Of a DNA stretch of 64,000 bases, positions 25,629 through 34,458 are shown in pieces. A model generated the notes under the pieces. It was not told the DNA's origin, ran no database searches, and saw only the letters and a program-made list of their open reading frames with translations. A program made the position numbers and the translations under genes. Location: NCBI RefSeq assembly GCF_039908635.1, contig NZ_CP150918.1, forward strand, positions 1,550,001-1,614,000, written 5' to 3'. Position 1 is the first letter of the stretch, and each line of letters starts with the position of its first letter. The DNA comes from Pseudomonas purpurea. Lineage in GTDB: Bacteria; Pseudomonadota; Gammaproteobacteria; Pseudomonadales; Pseudomonadaceae.

Positions 25629-26060
25629 ATGTATCGCCGACTTCTTCTTGCTGCGTCCCTGGGTTTGACTCTTTCTGCGTGCGTACCTTATTACGAGGGA
25701 GGTTCGAGCTACTACAGTTCCGAGATCTATTCCAGCCCTGCACCGGCTTACTACTCAGGTGGGGGGGGCTATTATTCTTCCCCACGCGGCTACTATTCGC
25801 CGCCCGCGCGTTACTACTCGGCGCCGCGCTATTACCAACCCGCGCCGCGTTACTACCAGCCTGCGCCCCGGTACTATCAACCGTCGCCGCGTTACTACCC
25901 GAATCGCGGCTGGGGTCAGCAACAGTATGGCGGTCGTGGTGATTACTACGGCGGTCATAACGGTAACCGCGACCACGGTAACGATGGCGGTCGCGACCAT
26001 CGTGGCGACCGGGACCACGGCCATGGCGATCACGGTGACAGAGGGGGGCGCAACCGCTAG
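25629..26060 (+). CDS. Small tyrosine-rich lipoprotein 2
   Basis: A 143-residue paralogue of the preceding gene, with lipobox LTLSAC (Cys18) and the same AGGAGGCCGCC ribosome region. The middle holds four YYQPAPR/YYxPSPR-type repeats (RYYQPAPRYYQPAPRYYQPS), and the C-terminus is a charged, low-complexity tail of repeated DHG/RDH/GD units. The His/Asp-rich tail could bind metal, but that is only a guess. Function is unknown. Confidence 0.85.
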   Translation: MYRRLLLAASLGLTLSACVPYYEGGSSYYSSEIYSSPAPAYYSGGGGYYSSPRGYYSPPARYYSAPRYYQPAPRYYQPAPRYYQPSPRYYPNRGWGQQQYGGRGDYYGGHNGNRDHGNDGGRDHRGDRDHGHGDHGDRGGRNR

Positions 26061-26075
26061 GCCATTGAACGAACA

Positions 26076-26104
26076 AGCGGCGCATTCAGCGCCGCTTTTT
26101 TTTG
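26076..26104. terminator. Bidirectional terminator
   Basis: AGCGGCGC (26076-26083) and GCGCCGCT (26089-26096) form an 8-bp stem with a five-base loop, followed by eight further T. It lies between the lipoprotein gene and the convergent enoyl-CoA hydratase-family gene. Confidence 0.85.
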
Positions 26105-26113
26105 CCTGTGATT

Positions 26114-27226
26114 TCAGTAGTCGGACAAGTCAGCCAGTGGGTGGCGCCCCTCCCAGGCTTTATGAAAGTGCGCCTCGACCACCGTTTCGGGCACGGTGTT
26201 GATGTCTGGCCAATGCCAGTGCGGCTTCTGGTCCTTGTCGATCAAGCGTGCCCGAACGCCTTCGCTGAACTCCGGGTATCGGCAGCAGTTCAGGCTCAGG
26301 GTGTATTCCATCTGAAAAACTTCGGCCAGTGAGAGATGCCGCGCGCGGACGATTTGCTCCCACACCAGGTGGGCGGTCAAAGGGCAACCTTCACTCAGGG
26401 TTTTCGCCGCGCGGGCCAGCAGCAGATCGCTGTGTTCGCGCAACAGGCTGATGGCGCGCCAGGCGCACCGCACATCGCTGACATCCAGCAACTCATCGAT
26501 CTGCTGGCGTCGCGGCAACCACTGCGCGACCGGCATCTGCCCGACGGCTTCCTGTTGCAAGGCCTTGAGCAGGCTGTTGAGCTGCATCGCCGTTTGTTCC
26601 TGCCAGTTCAGTTGCAACAGGCCTTCGATCAGTTGTTCCTGTTGCTCATCGAGCAGGAAGCGGTCGGCGAGGTCCAGGTCCAGCGCATCACGGCCATTGA
26701 TGTGGGCCCCGGTCAAACCCAGGAATACCCCAAGCTTGCCGGGCAGGCGCGACAGGAACCAACTGGCGCCGACATCCGGGTACAAGCCGATGCTGATCTC
26801 GGGCATGGCCAGGCGACTGCTCGGGGTGACGATACTAATGCTCGCGCCTTGCAGCAGCCCCATGCCGCCGCCGAGCACATAACCGTGGCCCCAGCAGATC
26901 AGCGGTTTGGGGTAGGTGTGCAGGCGAAAGTCCAGGCGATACTCCGCCGCAAAGAAGTGAGCGGCCAAGGGCGGCACTTCGCCGGGATGAGCGCGACAGG
27001 CTTCCACCAGGCTGCGGACTTCGCCGCCGGCACAAAACGCCTTGGCACCGTTGCCGCGCAGCAGCACACAGACGATCTGGGGTTCTTTGGCCCAGGCGTC
27101 CAGTTGATCGCTCAGGGCGTTGATCATTGGCAGCGACAGCGCGTTCAGGGATTTTTCGGCATCCAGGCTGGCGATACCGATGCGGGCGCCGTCGGTGCCG
27201 GTGAGTTCTTCGAAGTGCAGATTCAT
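26114..27226 (-). CDS. Enoyl-CoA hydratase/3-hydroxyisobutyryl-CoA hydrolase-family protein
   Basis: A 370-residue crotonase-superfamily protein of the ECH_2 (HIBCH-like) group. The oxyanion-hole and substrate regions are seen as KAFCAGGEVRSL and GYVLGGGMGLLQGASI, followed by the HIBCH-type MPEISIGLYPDVGASWFLSRL. The C-terminal extension is complete (EFSEGVRARLIDKDQKPHW). Such enzymes hydrolyse 3-hydroxyisobutyryl-CoA in valine breakdown or act on related acyl-CoAs. It is a single gene divergent from ung. Confidence 0.88.
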   Translation of the reverse strand: MNLHFEELTGTDGARIGIASLDAEKSLNALSLPMINALSDQLDAWAKEPQIVCVLLRGNGAKAFCAGGEVRSLVEACRAHPGEVPPLAAHFFAAEYRLDFRLHTYPKPLICWGHGYVLGGGMGLLQGASISIVTPSSRLAMPEISIGLYPDVGASWFLSRLPGKLGVFLGLTGAHINGRDALDLDLADRFLLDEQQEQLIEGLLQLNWQEQTAMQLNSLLKALQQEAVGQMPVAQWLPRRQQIDELLDVSDVRCAWRAISLLREHSDLLLARAAKTLSEGCPLTAHLVWEQIVRARHLSLAEVFQMEYTLSLNCCRYPEFSEGVRARLIDKDQKPHWHWPDINTVPETVVEAHFHKAWEGRHPLADLSDY

Positions 27227-27357
27227 CGTGACCTCGATCGGGAATTTGAGCGTTCAGTATGATCGCTGCGTGGGAAAATGCCGGATCTGCGTCAGATCAA
27301 TTGACAAGCGCGGTGGGCTTTCCTAGGGTTCGCCCCATTGAATTTTCGGGTGTAACC

Positions 27358-28050
27358 ATGACTGCTGACGACCGTATCAAACTCGAACCGAGCTGGAAGG
27401 AAGCACTGCGTGCCGAATTCGACCAGCCTTACATGGCAGAGTTACGTGAGTTTCTGCGGCAGGAAAACGCCGCAGGCAAGGAGATCTATCCGCCGGGCCC
27501 GATGATCTTCAACGCGCTCAACTCCACACCGCTGGACAAGGTCAAAGTGGTGATCCTCGGCCAGGACCCGTATCACGGCCCGGGCCAGGCCCACGGTTTG
27601 TGCTTTTCGGTGCAACCGGGGGTACCGGCACCACCGTCGCTGGTGAACATCTATAAAGAGTTGAAGCGCGACCTGAACATCGACATCCCGAATCACGGTT
27701 ACCTGCAAAGCTGGGCCGATCAGGGCGTGCTGATGCTCAACACCACCATGACTGTGGAACGGGCGAATGCCAACGCTCACGCGGGCAAGGGCTGGCAGTT
27801 CTTCACTGACCGGATCATCGAGTTGGTCAGTGAACATCAACCCCACTTGGTGTTTTTGCTGTGGGGCGCCCATGCCCAGAGCAAGCAGAAACTGATCGAC
27901 GCCACCAAGCACCTGGTGCTGACCTCGGTGCATCCGTCGCCGCTGTCTGCGTATCGCGGGTTCCTTGGGTGCGGGCATTTCAGCCGCACCAACAAATTCC
28001 TTGAGCAGAATGGCGAGACACCCATCGAGTGGCGCTTGCCACCGGTTTGA
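27358..28050 (+). CDS. ung: Uracil-DNA glycosylase
   Basis: A 230-residue family 1 uracil-DNA glycosylase that removes uracil from DNA as the first step of base-excision repair. The active-site [14 protein letters not shown] (catalytic D70), the LLWGAHAQ strand and the [11 protein letters not shown] loop are all intact. The ATG at 27358 was chosen because the family N-terminus begins there; the upstream frame is not conserved. Confidence 0.96.
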   Translation: MTADDRIKLEPSWKEALRAEFDQPYMAELREFLRQENAAGKEIYPPGPMIFNALNSTPLDKVKVVILGQDPYHGPGQAHGLCFSVQPGVPAPPSLVNIYKELKRDLNIDIPNHGYLQSWADQGVLMLNTTMTVERANANAHAGKGWQFFTDRIIELVSEHQPHLVFLLWGAHAQSKQKLIDATKHLVLTSVHPSPLSAYRGFLGCGHFSRTNKFLEQNGETPIEWRLPPV

Positions 28051-28070
28051 TGGGGTAGCCTGACTGGCCC

Positions 28071-28149
28071 TTTCGCGAGCAGGCTCGCTCCCACATTGGA
28101 TTTGCGGTGGTCACAAATCCCCTGTGGGAGCGAGCTTGCTCGCGAAGAA
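28071..28149. repeat. Paired REP element (inverted pair 3)
   Basis: TTCGCGAGCAGGCTCGCTCC (from 28072) is mirrored by TGTGGGAGCGAGCTTGCTCG (from 28123). It is the GGGAGCGAGCTTGCTCGCGA class, located between the convergent ung and abrB-type genes. Confidence 0.85.
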
Positions 28150-28163
28150 GGCACCGCGGTCTA

Positions 28164-29201
28164 TCAGACGGAATCCGGCAACCGGTTCCAATGTCGGAAC
28201 AACGGCTCCGCCAGAAACAGCACAAACAACAACCGCATCACCTGCATCGCTGTCACCAATGGCACTGACAACTGCAAGGTTTCAGCGGTCAAACTCATTT
28301 CCGCAATCCCGCCAGGCATCATGCCCAACGTCAATGAGCGCAGGTCCAGGTGGGTCAGCGCACTCAAGCCCAGCGCCGCTAGCGTCGCGATGAACATGGT
28401 CAACACCGTACCGATCAGCGTCCGGCCCATGAACGACGGTGCGCGACGAAAGAACTGCCGATTGAAGTGACAACCCAAACCGCTGCCGATCAACCACTGG
28501 CCGATCTGACTGCCGCCATCGGGCAAGCCGATGTGCAAGTCCCAGCCAATGCTCACCGCCGCACTCACCAGCAATGGTCCGAACAACCAGGGGTTGGGTT
28601 GGCGCAAGCGTTGCCAGATCCAGGCGAGCAGGGCGCCCGCCGGGAACAACACCGCCAGCCAACGCCAATCGACATTGACCGGGTGCAGTAACGGAGTGCC
28701 TTCGCCGAGCAAGTATTTGAAGGCGGCCGGTACGCACAGCACCACCACCAGTACACGCAGGCTTTGCCCCGCCGCGACGCGGCTGAGCATAGCGCCATTG
28801 CGGGCGCCGAGGTTGACCATTTCGCCGGAGCCGCCCGGCATGCTGGAGAAAAACGCGGTGGCGCGGTCTTCACCGGTACGCCGCAGCAGCCAGACCCCGA
28901 CCACCGCCGACAGGCTGGTGACCAGCGCGCCGAAGAAGATCAACCCGAAGTGGCTCATGACCTGCTCGATCACCACCGGGGTGAAATGCAGGCCAATGCC
29001 GATGCCGACGATCCACTGGCCACACTTGCGCCCACCGGGGATTTCCGCCAATTGCCAGGGAGTCAGGCAGCGCACCAGGATGATCGCCAGCAACGAGCCG
29101 ACCATCCACGGCAGCGGCCAGCCGATCTGGCTGGCGAGGTAACCGCCCAGCAGACCGACCAGCGGGGTTCCCCACCAGGTGTTGAAGGGCCGATCAGACA
29201 T
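28164..29201 (-). CDS. AbrB-family (PF05145) membrane protein
   Basis: A 345-residue integral membrane protein with two AbrB-duplication repeats and about ten helices. Repeat marks are FSSMPGGSGEMVNLGARNGA in the first half and LGMMPGGIAEMSLTAETLQL in the second. Despite names such as 'AbrB regulator' or 'ammonia monooxygenase', it is a membrane protein of unproven function. Its start overlaps the end of tctA by 8 bp, so it is part of the tricarboxylate operon and may aid that transport. Confidence 0.87.
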   Translation of the reverse strand: MSDRPFNTWWGTPLVGLLGGYLASQIGWPLPWMVGSLLAIILVRCLTPWQLAEIPGGRKCGQWIVGIGIGLHFTPVVIEQVMSHFGLIFFGALVTSLSAVVGVWLLRRTGEDRATAFFSSMPGGSGEMVNLGARNGAMLSRVAAGQSLRVLVVVLCVPAAFKYLLGEGTPLLHPVNVDWRWLAVLFPAGALLAWIWQRLRQPNPWLFGPLLVSAAVSIGWDLHIGLPDGGSQIGQWLIGSGLGCHFNRQFFRRAPSFMGRTLIGTVLTMFIATLAALGLSALTHLDLRSLTLGMMPGGIAEMSLTAETLQLSVPLVTAMQVMRLLFVLFLAEPLFRHWNRLPDSV

Positions 29202-30708
29202 CGGTGACGGTGCGTCGTGCCACGGAGCGTTTGCGCCAGATGCGCAGCAGGGGCACCAGCAGCATGATCGCGGTCAGGATCCAGCAACCGAAGGTGATCG
29301 GGCTCGACCAGAGGATCTCCAGCGCACCGTTGGAAATCGACAACGCACGACGCAGGTTCTGCTCCATCAGACCGCCGAGGATGAAGCCCAGCAGCACTGG
29401 CGATAACGGGAAATCCAGCTTGCGCAGGATGTAACCGAAGATACCGATACCGATCATCAGGAACAGGTCGAAGGTGGTGGCATGCACCGCGTAAACGCCA
29501 ATCGCGGTAATGATCGCGATCACCGGCACCAGCGCCCAGTTCGGCACGGCGAGGATGCGGGTGAAGATGCGGATCATCGGGATGTTGAGGATCACCAGCA
29601 TGAAGTTGGCGATGAACAACGAGGCAATCAGGCCCCAGACGATGTCGGGCTGCTGCTGGAACAACAGTGGCCCCGGCGTGATGTTGTACAGCGATAGCGC
29701 ACCGATCATCACCGCCGTGGTACCCGAACCCGGTACACCGAGGGTCAACATCGGCACCATTGCACCGCAAGCTGCGGCACCGATGGCGGTTTCCGGTGCC
29801 GCGAGACCGCGCTTGTCACCTTGGCCAAACGTACCGTTGGCACCGGCAATGCGTTTTTCGGTCATGTACGCCACGGCACTCGCCAGCGTCGCGCCGGCGC
29901 CTGGCAATACGCCCATGATGAAACCCAGTACACCGCAACGAAGGTTGACCACGAATACCGAGGCCGCCTCCTTGAAGTTGAACATCATTCGCCCGGTGGC
30001 TTTCACGGCTTCCTGGCCATGGTGGGTCTTTTCCAGCAGCAACAGGATTTCGCTGATGGAGAACAGGCCCAGTACCAGCACCACGAACTGAATGCCATCG
30101 GTGAGGTGGATGTTGTCGCCGGTGAAGCGATAGACACCGCTGTTGGCGTCGATGCCGACACAGGCCAGAAACAAACCGATCAGCGCCGAGATGAAGGTTT
30201 TCAGCGGTCGGTCACCGGCCATGCCGCCCAGGCAGACGATGGCAAACACCATCAGCACGAAGTACTCGGCAGGTCCGAAGGCAATTGCCCATTTCGCCAG
30301 CAGCGGGGCGAACAACACCATGCCGCAAATAGCGATGAACGCACCGATGAACGAGCTCCAGGCCGACAGCGACAACGCCACACCGGCCAGGCCTTTGCGG
30401 GCCATCGGGTAGCCGTCGAGGGTGGTCATGACGGTGGACGCTTCGCCGGGGATGTTCAACAGGATCGAGCTGATCCGGCCGCCATATTCGCAACCCAGGT
30501 AAACCGCGGCCAGCAGGATCAGTGCGGATTCCGGTGGCAGGCCGAGGGCGAATGCGATAGGGATCAACAGCGCCACGCCGTTGATCGGGCCAAGGCCTGG
30601 CAACAGGCCGACCACGGTGCCGATCAGGGTGCCGCTCAATGCGGTGACCAAGTTGTACGGCGTCAGTGCGACACCGAAGCCCTGGCCAAGATAGCTAAGG
30701 GTATCCAT
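29194..30708 (-). CDS. tctA: Tripartite tricarboxylate transporter large permease
   Basis: A 504-residue inner-membrane protein with about 11-12 helices. TctA marks include LPGLGPINGVALLIPIAFAL near the start, YGGRISSILLNIPGEASTVM, and GVLPGAGATLASAVAYMTEK with GVPGSGTTAVMIGAL. It is the large permease of the TctCBA citrate/tricarboxylate uptake system, driven by an ion gradient. It starts one base after the tctB stop. Confidence 0.95.
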   Translation of the reverse strand: MDTLSYLGQGFGVALTPYNLVTALSGTLIGTVVGLLPGLGPINGVALLIPIAFALGLPPESALILLAAVYLGCEYGGRISSILLNIPGEASTVMTTLDGYPMARKGLAGVALSLSAWSSFIGAFIAICGMVLFAPLLAKWAIAFGPAEYFVLMVFAIVCLGGMAGDRPLKTFISALIGLFLACVGIDANSGVYRFTGDNIHLTDGIQFVVLVLGLFSISEILLLLEKTHHGQEAVKATGRMMFNFKEAASVFVVNLRCGVLGFIMGVLPGAGATLASAVAYMTEKRIAGANGTFGQGDKRGLAAPETAIGAAACGAMVPMLTLGVPGSGTTAVMIGALSLYNITPGPLLFQQQPDIVWGLIASLFIANFMLVILNIPMIRIFTRILAVPNWALVPVIAIITAIGVYAVHATTFDLFLMIGIGIFGYILRKLDFPLSPVLLGFILGGLMEQNLRRALSISNGALEILWSSPITFGCWILTAIMLLVPLLRIWRKRSVARRTVTDV

Positions 30709-30709
30709 A

Positions 30710-31168
30710 TCAGTTCTCCAGAACGTCGAGCAGGCCCAATGGCAGTGGCACGTCCATCACGCGGTCGAACAGCATGTACAGGCCAAGGCTCATCAAGCTG
30801 ATGATCACCAGGCTGGACAGCCAGCGACCGCCATACAGGCGGGCCATTGGCACGCCGATCAGGATGCTGGAGACAATGAAACCCAGGGGTTCAAAAGTAC
30901 CCGCGAATACCACCAGCAGAGCGACGCAGATGCCGATCTTGGTCAGGGTCTCGCGATCCAGCGGCGGCTCATCTTCACTGTGGACGATGGGTGTCGGGCG
31001 AAACGCCATGTACAGCAGGGCGATGCCCATCAGGGCCAGTAACAACAACGGGAAGGCTCTTGGGCCGACGGGCTCATAGGAAAAAGGTGCTTGATACGGC
31101 CAGGCCATCATTGCCAGGCCGATGCAGACCACCAACAGCGTGGAGGCAAAAATGCGTTGTAAGAGCAT
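30710..31168 (-). CDS. tctB: Tripartite tricarboxylate transporter small permease
   Basis: A 152-residue membrane protein with four helices (about residues 5-22, 40-58, 82-103 and 115-140), the TctB pattern, including the LGFIVSSILIGVPMARLYGG core. The start MLLQRIFAS at 31168 follows CAGGAG, and upstream codons are not conserved. It pairs with TctA in the inner membrane. Confidence 0.92.
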   Translation of the reverse strand: MLLQRIFASTLLVVCIGLAMMAWPYQAPFSYEPVGPRAFPLLLLALMGIALLYMAFRPTPIVHSEDEPPLDRETLTKIGICVALLVVFAGTFEPLGFIVSSILIGVPMARLYGGRWLSSLVIISLMSLGLYMLFDRVMDVPLPLGLLDVLEN

Positions 31169-31226
31169 GACAAACTCCTGGGCCACGCCCCTGATGCGCA
31201 AGGGCGTGGCCGCGAGACAGAGGCGA

Positions 31227-32204
31227 TTACTGAATCAGGCCAAATTCCTTGGCCAGCATCTTGTAGTCGGCGACTTGCTTCTTCACGTAGGTGTCCAGCT
31301 CGGGCCCGGTCATGGCGAACGGGAACAGTTCACGCTGATCGCGCAGCTTGGCGAAATCTTCGGAAGCCAGCAGTTTGTCGAAAGCGTTTTTCCACCAGGC
31401 GTAGTCTTCGTCACTGACCTTTGGCCCGAGGTAGAAACCGCGCACCACCGGCCAGACGATGTCGTAGCCTTGCTCTTTGGCGGTTGGAATGTCCTTCATT
31501 TCCGGCTCGTCCAGGCGCTCGTTGGCGAACACCGCCAACAGACGCATGTCACCGCTCTGGATGTGTGGCATGGAGTCGGAAATGTCAGTGCTGCCGACCT
31601 GGATGTGGCCGCCGAGCAGCGCGGTGGCGATTTCGCCGCCCCCTTCGAGGGCGACATAACGCAGGTCACGCGGGTTGATCCCGGCAGCCTTGGCGATCAG
31701 CGCGGTTTGCATCCAGTCCTGGCTGCCGACCGTGCCACCTGAGCCGATCACCACTTTGCTCGGATCTTTCTTCAGCGCCTGAACCAGGTCGTCGAGGTTC
31801 TTGTAGGGCGAATCGCTTTTCACCGCGATGGCGCCATAGCTTGTTCCAACCGCAGCCAGCCAGCGCACGGCGTTTTCATCGAAGCGCCCGAACTTGCCCT
31901 GGGCCAGGTTCAGCAACGAGCCGCTGGACCATGCCACCAGCGTGCCGGCGTCGGCAGGGCGCTGGGCCACCACCGCGTTGTAGGCCACGGCGCCAACGCC
32001 ACCGGGCATGTACGTGACGCGCATCGGTTTGGTCAGCAGTTTTTCGTTGATCAGCGCGCTTTGCGCCAGTTTGCAGGTCAGGTCGAAACCACCGCCAGGG
32101 GAGGCCGGGGCGATGCATTCCGGGCGTTTGGGTTCGGCAAGGAGTTGGCTGGCGAACAGCAGGCAACTGGCGGCTAAAGCAACTTTACGCAGTGATAAGT
32201 CCAT
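31227..32204 (-). CDS. tctC: Tripartite tricarboxylate transporter substrate-binding protein
   Basis: A 325-residue periplasmic binding protein. A signal peptide ends about FASQLLA/EPKR, followed by the TctC/Bug fold: PASPGGGFDLTCKLAQSAL, MPGGVGAVAYNAVVAQRPAD, IGSGGTVGSQDWMQTALIAK and GGHIQVGSTDISDSMPHI. The start at 32204 precedes the signal peptide directly. It delivers citrate or related tricarboxylates to TctAB. The order porin, TctC, TctB, TctA matches the Pseudomonas opdH-tct locus. Confidence 0.94.
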   Translation of the reverse strand: MDLSLRKVALAASCLLFASQLLAEPKRPECIAPASPGGGFDLTCKLAQSALINEKLLTKPMRVTYMPGGVGAVAYNAVVAQRPADAGTLVAWSSGSLLNLAQGKFGRFDENAVRWLAAVGTSYGAIAVKSDSPYKNLDDLVQALKKDPSKVVIGSGGTVGSQDWMQTALIAKAAGINPRDLRYVALEGGGEIATALLGGHIQVGSTDISDSMPHIQSGDMRLLAVFANERLDEPEMKDIPTAKEQGYDIVWPVVRGFYLGPKVSDEDYAWWKNAFDKLLASEDFAKLRDQRELFPFAMTGPELDTYVKKQVADYKMLAKEFGLIQ

Positions 32205-32259
32205 TTTTCGTCTCCACAGGAGTTGTTGTTGTGTAGGAGCTGTCGTTGGGTTGAATCCG

Positions 32260-33552
32260 TTACCAAAGGGCAACGCTATAGCTCACCAGCAAACGCACTT
32301 CATCAGCGTCGCGGGCAGAGTAGTTGGAGCGGTAGGTGGCATTGCGCAGGCGCACGGCAACGTCCTTGAGTGCGCCACTTTGCACGACGTACTTGATCTC
32401 GGTGTTGCGTTCCCATTCTTTACCCGTGTCGCCGTTTTTCAGCTTGATATTGTCGCCGCTGATGTAGCGGCTCATGAAGCTCAGGCCGGGAATCCCCAGT
32501 TTGGCGAAGTCGTAGTCGTAACGGGCCTGCCAGGAGCGTTCTTCGGCGCCGGCAAAGTCGTTGATCTGCACGAAGTTGACCAGGTACGGGTCGGCACCGT
32601 CGACATAAGGGAACGCACTGTCCCCCGACATGTGCTGGTAACCGGCGCTGAGTTTATGCCCGTTCAAGGCGTAGCTCACCAAACCATTGAGGGAGGTGTT
32701 GTCGATGTTGCCACCGCGGGCCTGGCCCTCGTCATTGCTGATGGCCAGGCGCAGGTCGGTGGCGAAGGTGCCCGGGCCGAACGGTTGCGAGGCGACAACG
32801 CCGAGGAAGTGCTGGTTGTAGACATCGGCGAGTTGGGCGAAGTGGTAGCTGCCGGTGATCTTGTCGGTGAACTTGTAGTCGACGCCGCCGAAGTCGAAAT
32901 GCTTGCCGGCCACGGTGCCGGCGAAACGGCTGTTCTTGTTGTTCAGGGCGATGTCTTCGAAGTCGGTGCTGTCGCGGTCCTTGGCTTTTTCCAGGCGCCC
33001 GCCGGTGAAGGTCAGGTTTTTGATTTCCCTGGAGGTCAGCAGGCCACCTTCGAAAGTCTGCGGCAGGATGCGCCCGTCGTTGGGCTTGAGGATCGGCAGT
33101 TCGGGAATCAGGCTGCCGATTTTAAGTTCGGTGGCGGAGATTTTTACTTTGCCGGTCAGGCCGAGCTTGGAGTACTCGTCGGCTGCGCGACCGTTGTCGT
33201 GGGTAGGCAACAGGCCGGTGCCGGTACGGTCGGGGCTGGAGTCGAGCTTGATCCCGAGCATGCCCAGCGCGTCGACGCCAAACCCCACGGTGCCGTCGGT
33301 GTAGCCGGACTGAACGTTGAGCATGAAGCCCTGGGCCCATTCGTCACGTTTGGATTGCTGGGCACTGGTGCCGCTGCGAAAGTCGCGATTGAAATACATG
33401 TTGCGGGTTTCGAGGGTGGCCGTACTGTCTTCGAAGAAGGCAGCCTGGCTGACCGGTGAAAAACCGGCGAGGGCGGCGGCACTGGCAAGGGCGGTGTAAC
33501 CGAGACGGGAAAAACGCGCAGGCGGGCAAGCCTGAAGCTGTGTGGACAGCAT
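32260..33552 (-). CDS. opdH: OprD-family porin, probably tricarboxylate-specific OpdH
   Basis: A 430-residue outer-membrane beta-barrel porin of the OprD family. A signal peptide ends about SPVSQA/AFFED. Family marks are ATLETRNMYFNRDFR, EWAQGFMLNVQSGYT, SATELKIGSLIPELPIL and the C-terminal VRLLVSYSVALW ending in the typical aromatic residue. The name OpdH is inferred from its place at the head of the tctCBA operon, as known in P. aeruginosa; the sequence alone only supports OprD family. A hairpin lies in its leader. Confidence 0.88.
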   Translation of the reverse strand: MLSTQLQACPPARFSRLGYTALASAAALAGFSPVSQAAFFEDSTATLETRNMYFNRDFRSGTSAQQSKRDEWAQGFMLNVQSGYTDGTVGFGVDALGMLGIKLDSSPDRTGTGLLPTHDNGRAADEYSKLGLTGKVKISATELKIGSLIPELPILKPNDGRILPQTFEGGLLTSREIKNLTFTGGRLEKAKDRDSTDFEDIALNNKNSRFAGTVAGKHFDFGGVDYKFTDKITGSYHFAQLADVYNQHFLGVVASQPFGPGTFATDLRLAISNDEGQARGGNIDNTSLNGLVSYALNGHKLSAGYQHMSGDSAFPYVDGADPYLVNFVQINDFAGAEERSWQARYDYDFAKLGIPGLSFMSRYISGDNIKLKNGDTGKEWERNTEIKYVVQSGALKDVAVRLRNATYRSNYSARDADEVRLLVSYSVALW

Positions 33553-33584
33553 CGTGAAGTACTCCGTTATTGTTCTTATTGGCG

Positions 33585-33605
33585 AAAACGCTTCGAGGCG
33601 TTTTT
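33585..33605. promoter_or_regulatory. Hairpin in the opdH leader region
   Basis: AAAACGC (33585-33591) pairs with GCGTTTT (33598-33604) around a six-base loop, with a T run on the plus strand and a shorter one on the minus strand. It lies 32-52 bp upstream of the opdH start in the divergent tctD/opdH region. It could attenuate the opdH-tct transcript or simply insulate the two promoters. Confidence 0.4.
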
Positions 33606-33786
33606 CGGGTCGCTACTCTTCAATGGTGACGGCAGTCGAAACTGACCGTGGCTGGACTCTAGCGGCCTAACCTTTCGCGAACCTTTCAGCGGACTTTCAC
33701 GGTTTTCGGGCTTCACAGCGGCAAAAGCGGCTGTAAACTCCGCGCCAAAGAATGGCGTCGACCATCCAAAAATGAGGTAAGGATCC

Positions 33787-34458
33787 ATGCGTGTTCTTCT
33801 CGTTGAAGACCATCTGCCACTGGCCGAAAGTGTCGCCCAGGCGCTCAAGAGCACTGGTTTGACCGTCGATGTGCTGCACGATGGCGTGGCCGCCGACCTG
33901 GCCTTGAGCAGCGAGGAGTACGCGGTGGCGATCCTCGACGTCGGCCTGCCGCGCATGGATGGTTTTGAGGTGCTGGCGCGCTTGCGCAGCCGTGGGAAAA
34001 ATCTCCCGGTGTTGATGCTCACTGCTCGCAGTGACGTCAAGGACCGGGTGCATGGGCTCAACCTCGGTGCCGACGATTACCTGGCCAAGCCCTTTGAACT
34101 GACGGAACTGGAAGCGCGGGTCAAGGCACTGCTGCGCCGCAGCGTATTGGGCGGTGAGCGTCAGCAGCGTTGCGGCGTGTTGGTGTATGACCTGGACACC
34201 CGGCGCTTCACCTTGGACGATGAGCTGCTGACCCTGACTTCCCGTGAGCAGGCGGTGCTTGAAGCCTTGATCGCCCGGCCGGGTCGGGTGATGAGCAAGG
34301 AACAATTGGCCTCCCAGGTGTTTGGTCTGGATGAAGAGGCCAGCCCCGATGCCATCGAAATATACGTCCACCGCTTGCGCAAGAAACTCGACGGCCACGC
34401 GGTGGCGATCGTGACGTTCCGGGGGCTCGGTTACCTGCTGGAAACCCGCGATGCATAA
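33787..34458 (+). CDS. tctD: Response regulator of tricarboxylate transport
   Basis: A 223-residue OmpR-type regulator. The receiver domain (1-115) has the acidic pair E7/D8, phospho-acceptor D51 (AILDVGLP) and K101 (LAKPF). The C-terminal winged helix (about 125-220) has LTSREQAVLEALIARPGRVM and DAIEIYVHRLRKKL. It is divergent from opdH-tctCBA and overlaps the kinase gene by 8 bp, as in known tctDE loci. Whether it activates or relieves repression here cannot be read directly. Confidence 0.94.
   Translation: MRVLLVEDHLPLAESVAQALKSTGLTVDVLHDGVAADLALSSEEYAVAILDVGLPRMDGFEVLARLRSRGKNLPVLMLTARSDVKDRVHGLNLGADDYLAKPFELTELEARVKALLRRSVLGGERQQRCGVLVYDLDTRRFTLDDELLTLTSREQAVLEALIARPGRVMSKEQLASQVFGLDEEASPDAIEIYVHRLRKKLDGHAVAIVTFRGLGYLLETRDA

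Noticed and set aside
25750..25900. CRISPR-like periodic sequence
   Set aside because: The periodicity comes from YYQPAPR codon repeats inside the lipoprotein gene; there are no spacers.
32008..33459. A 483-codon open frame on the plus strand
   Set aside because: Antisense to the OprD-family porin; no family motif.
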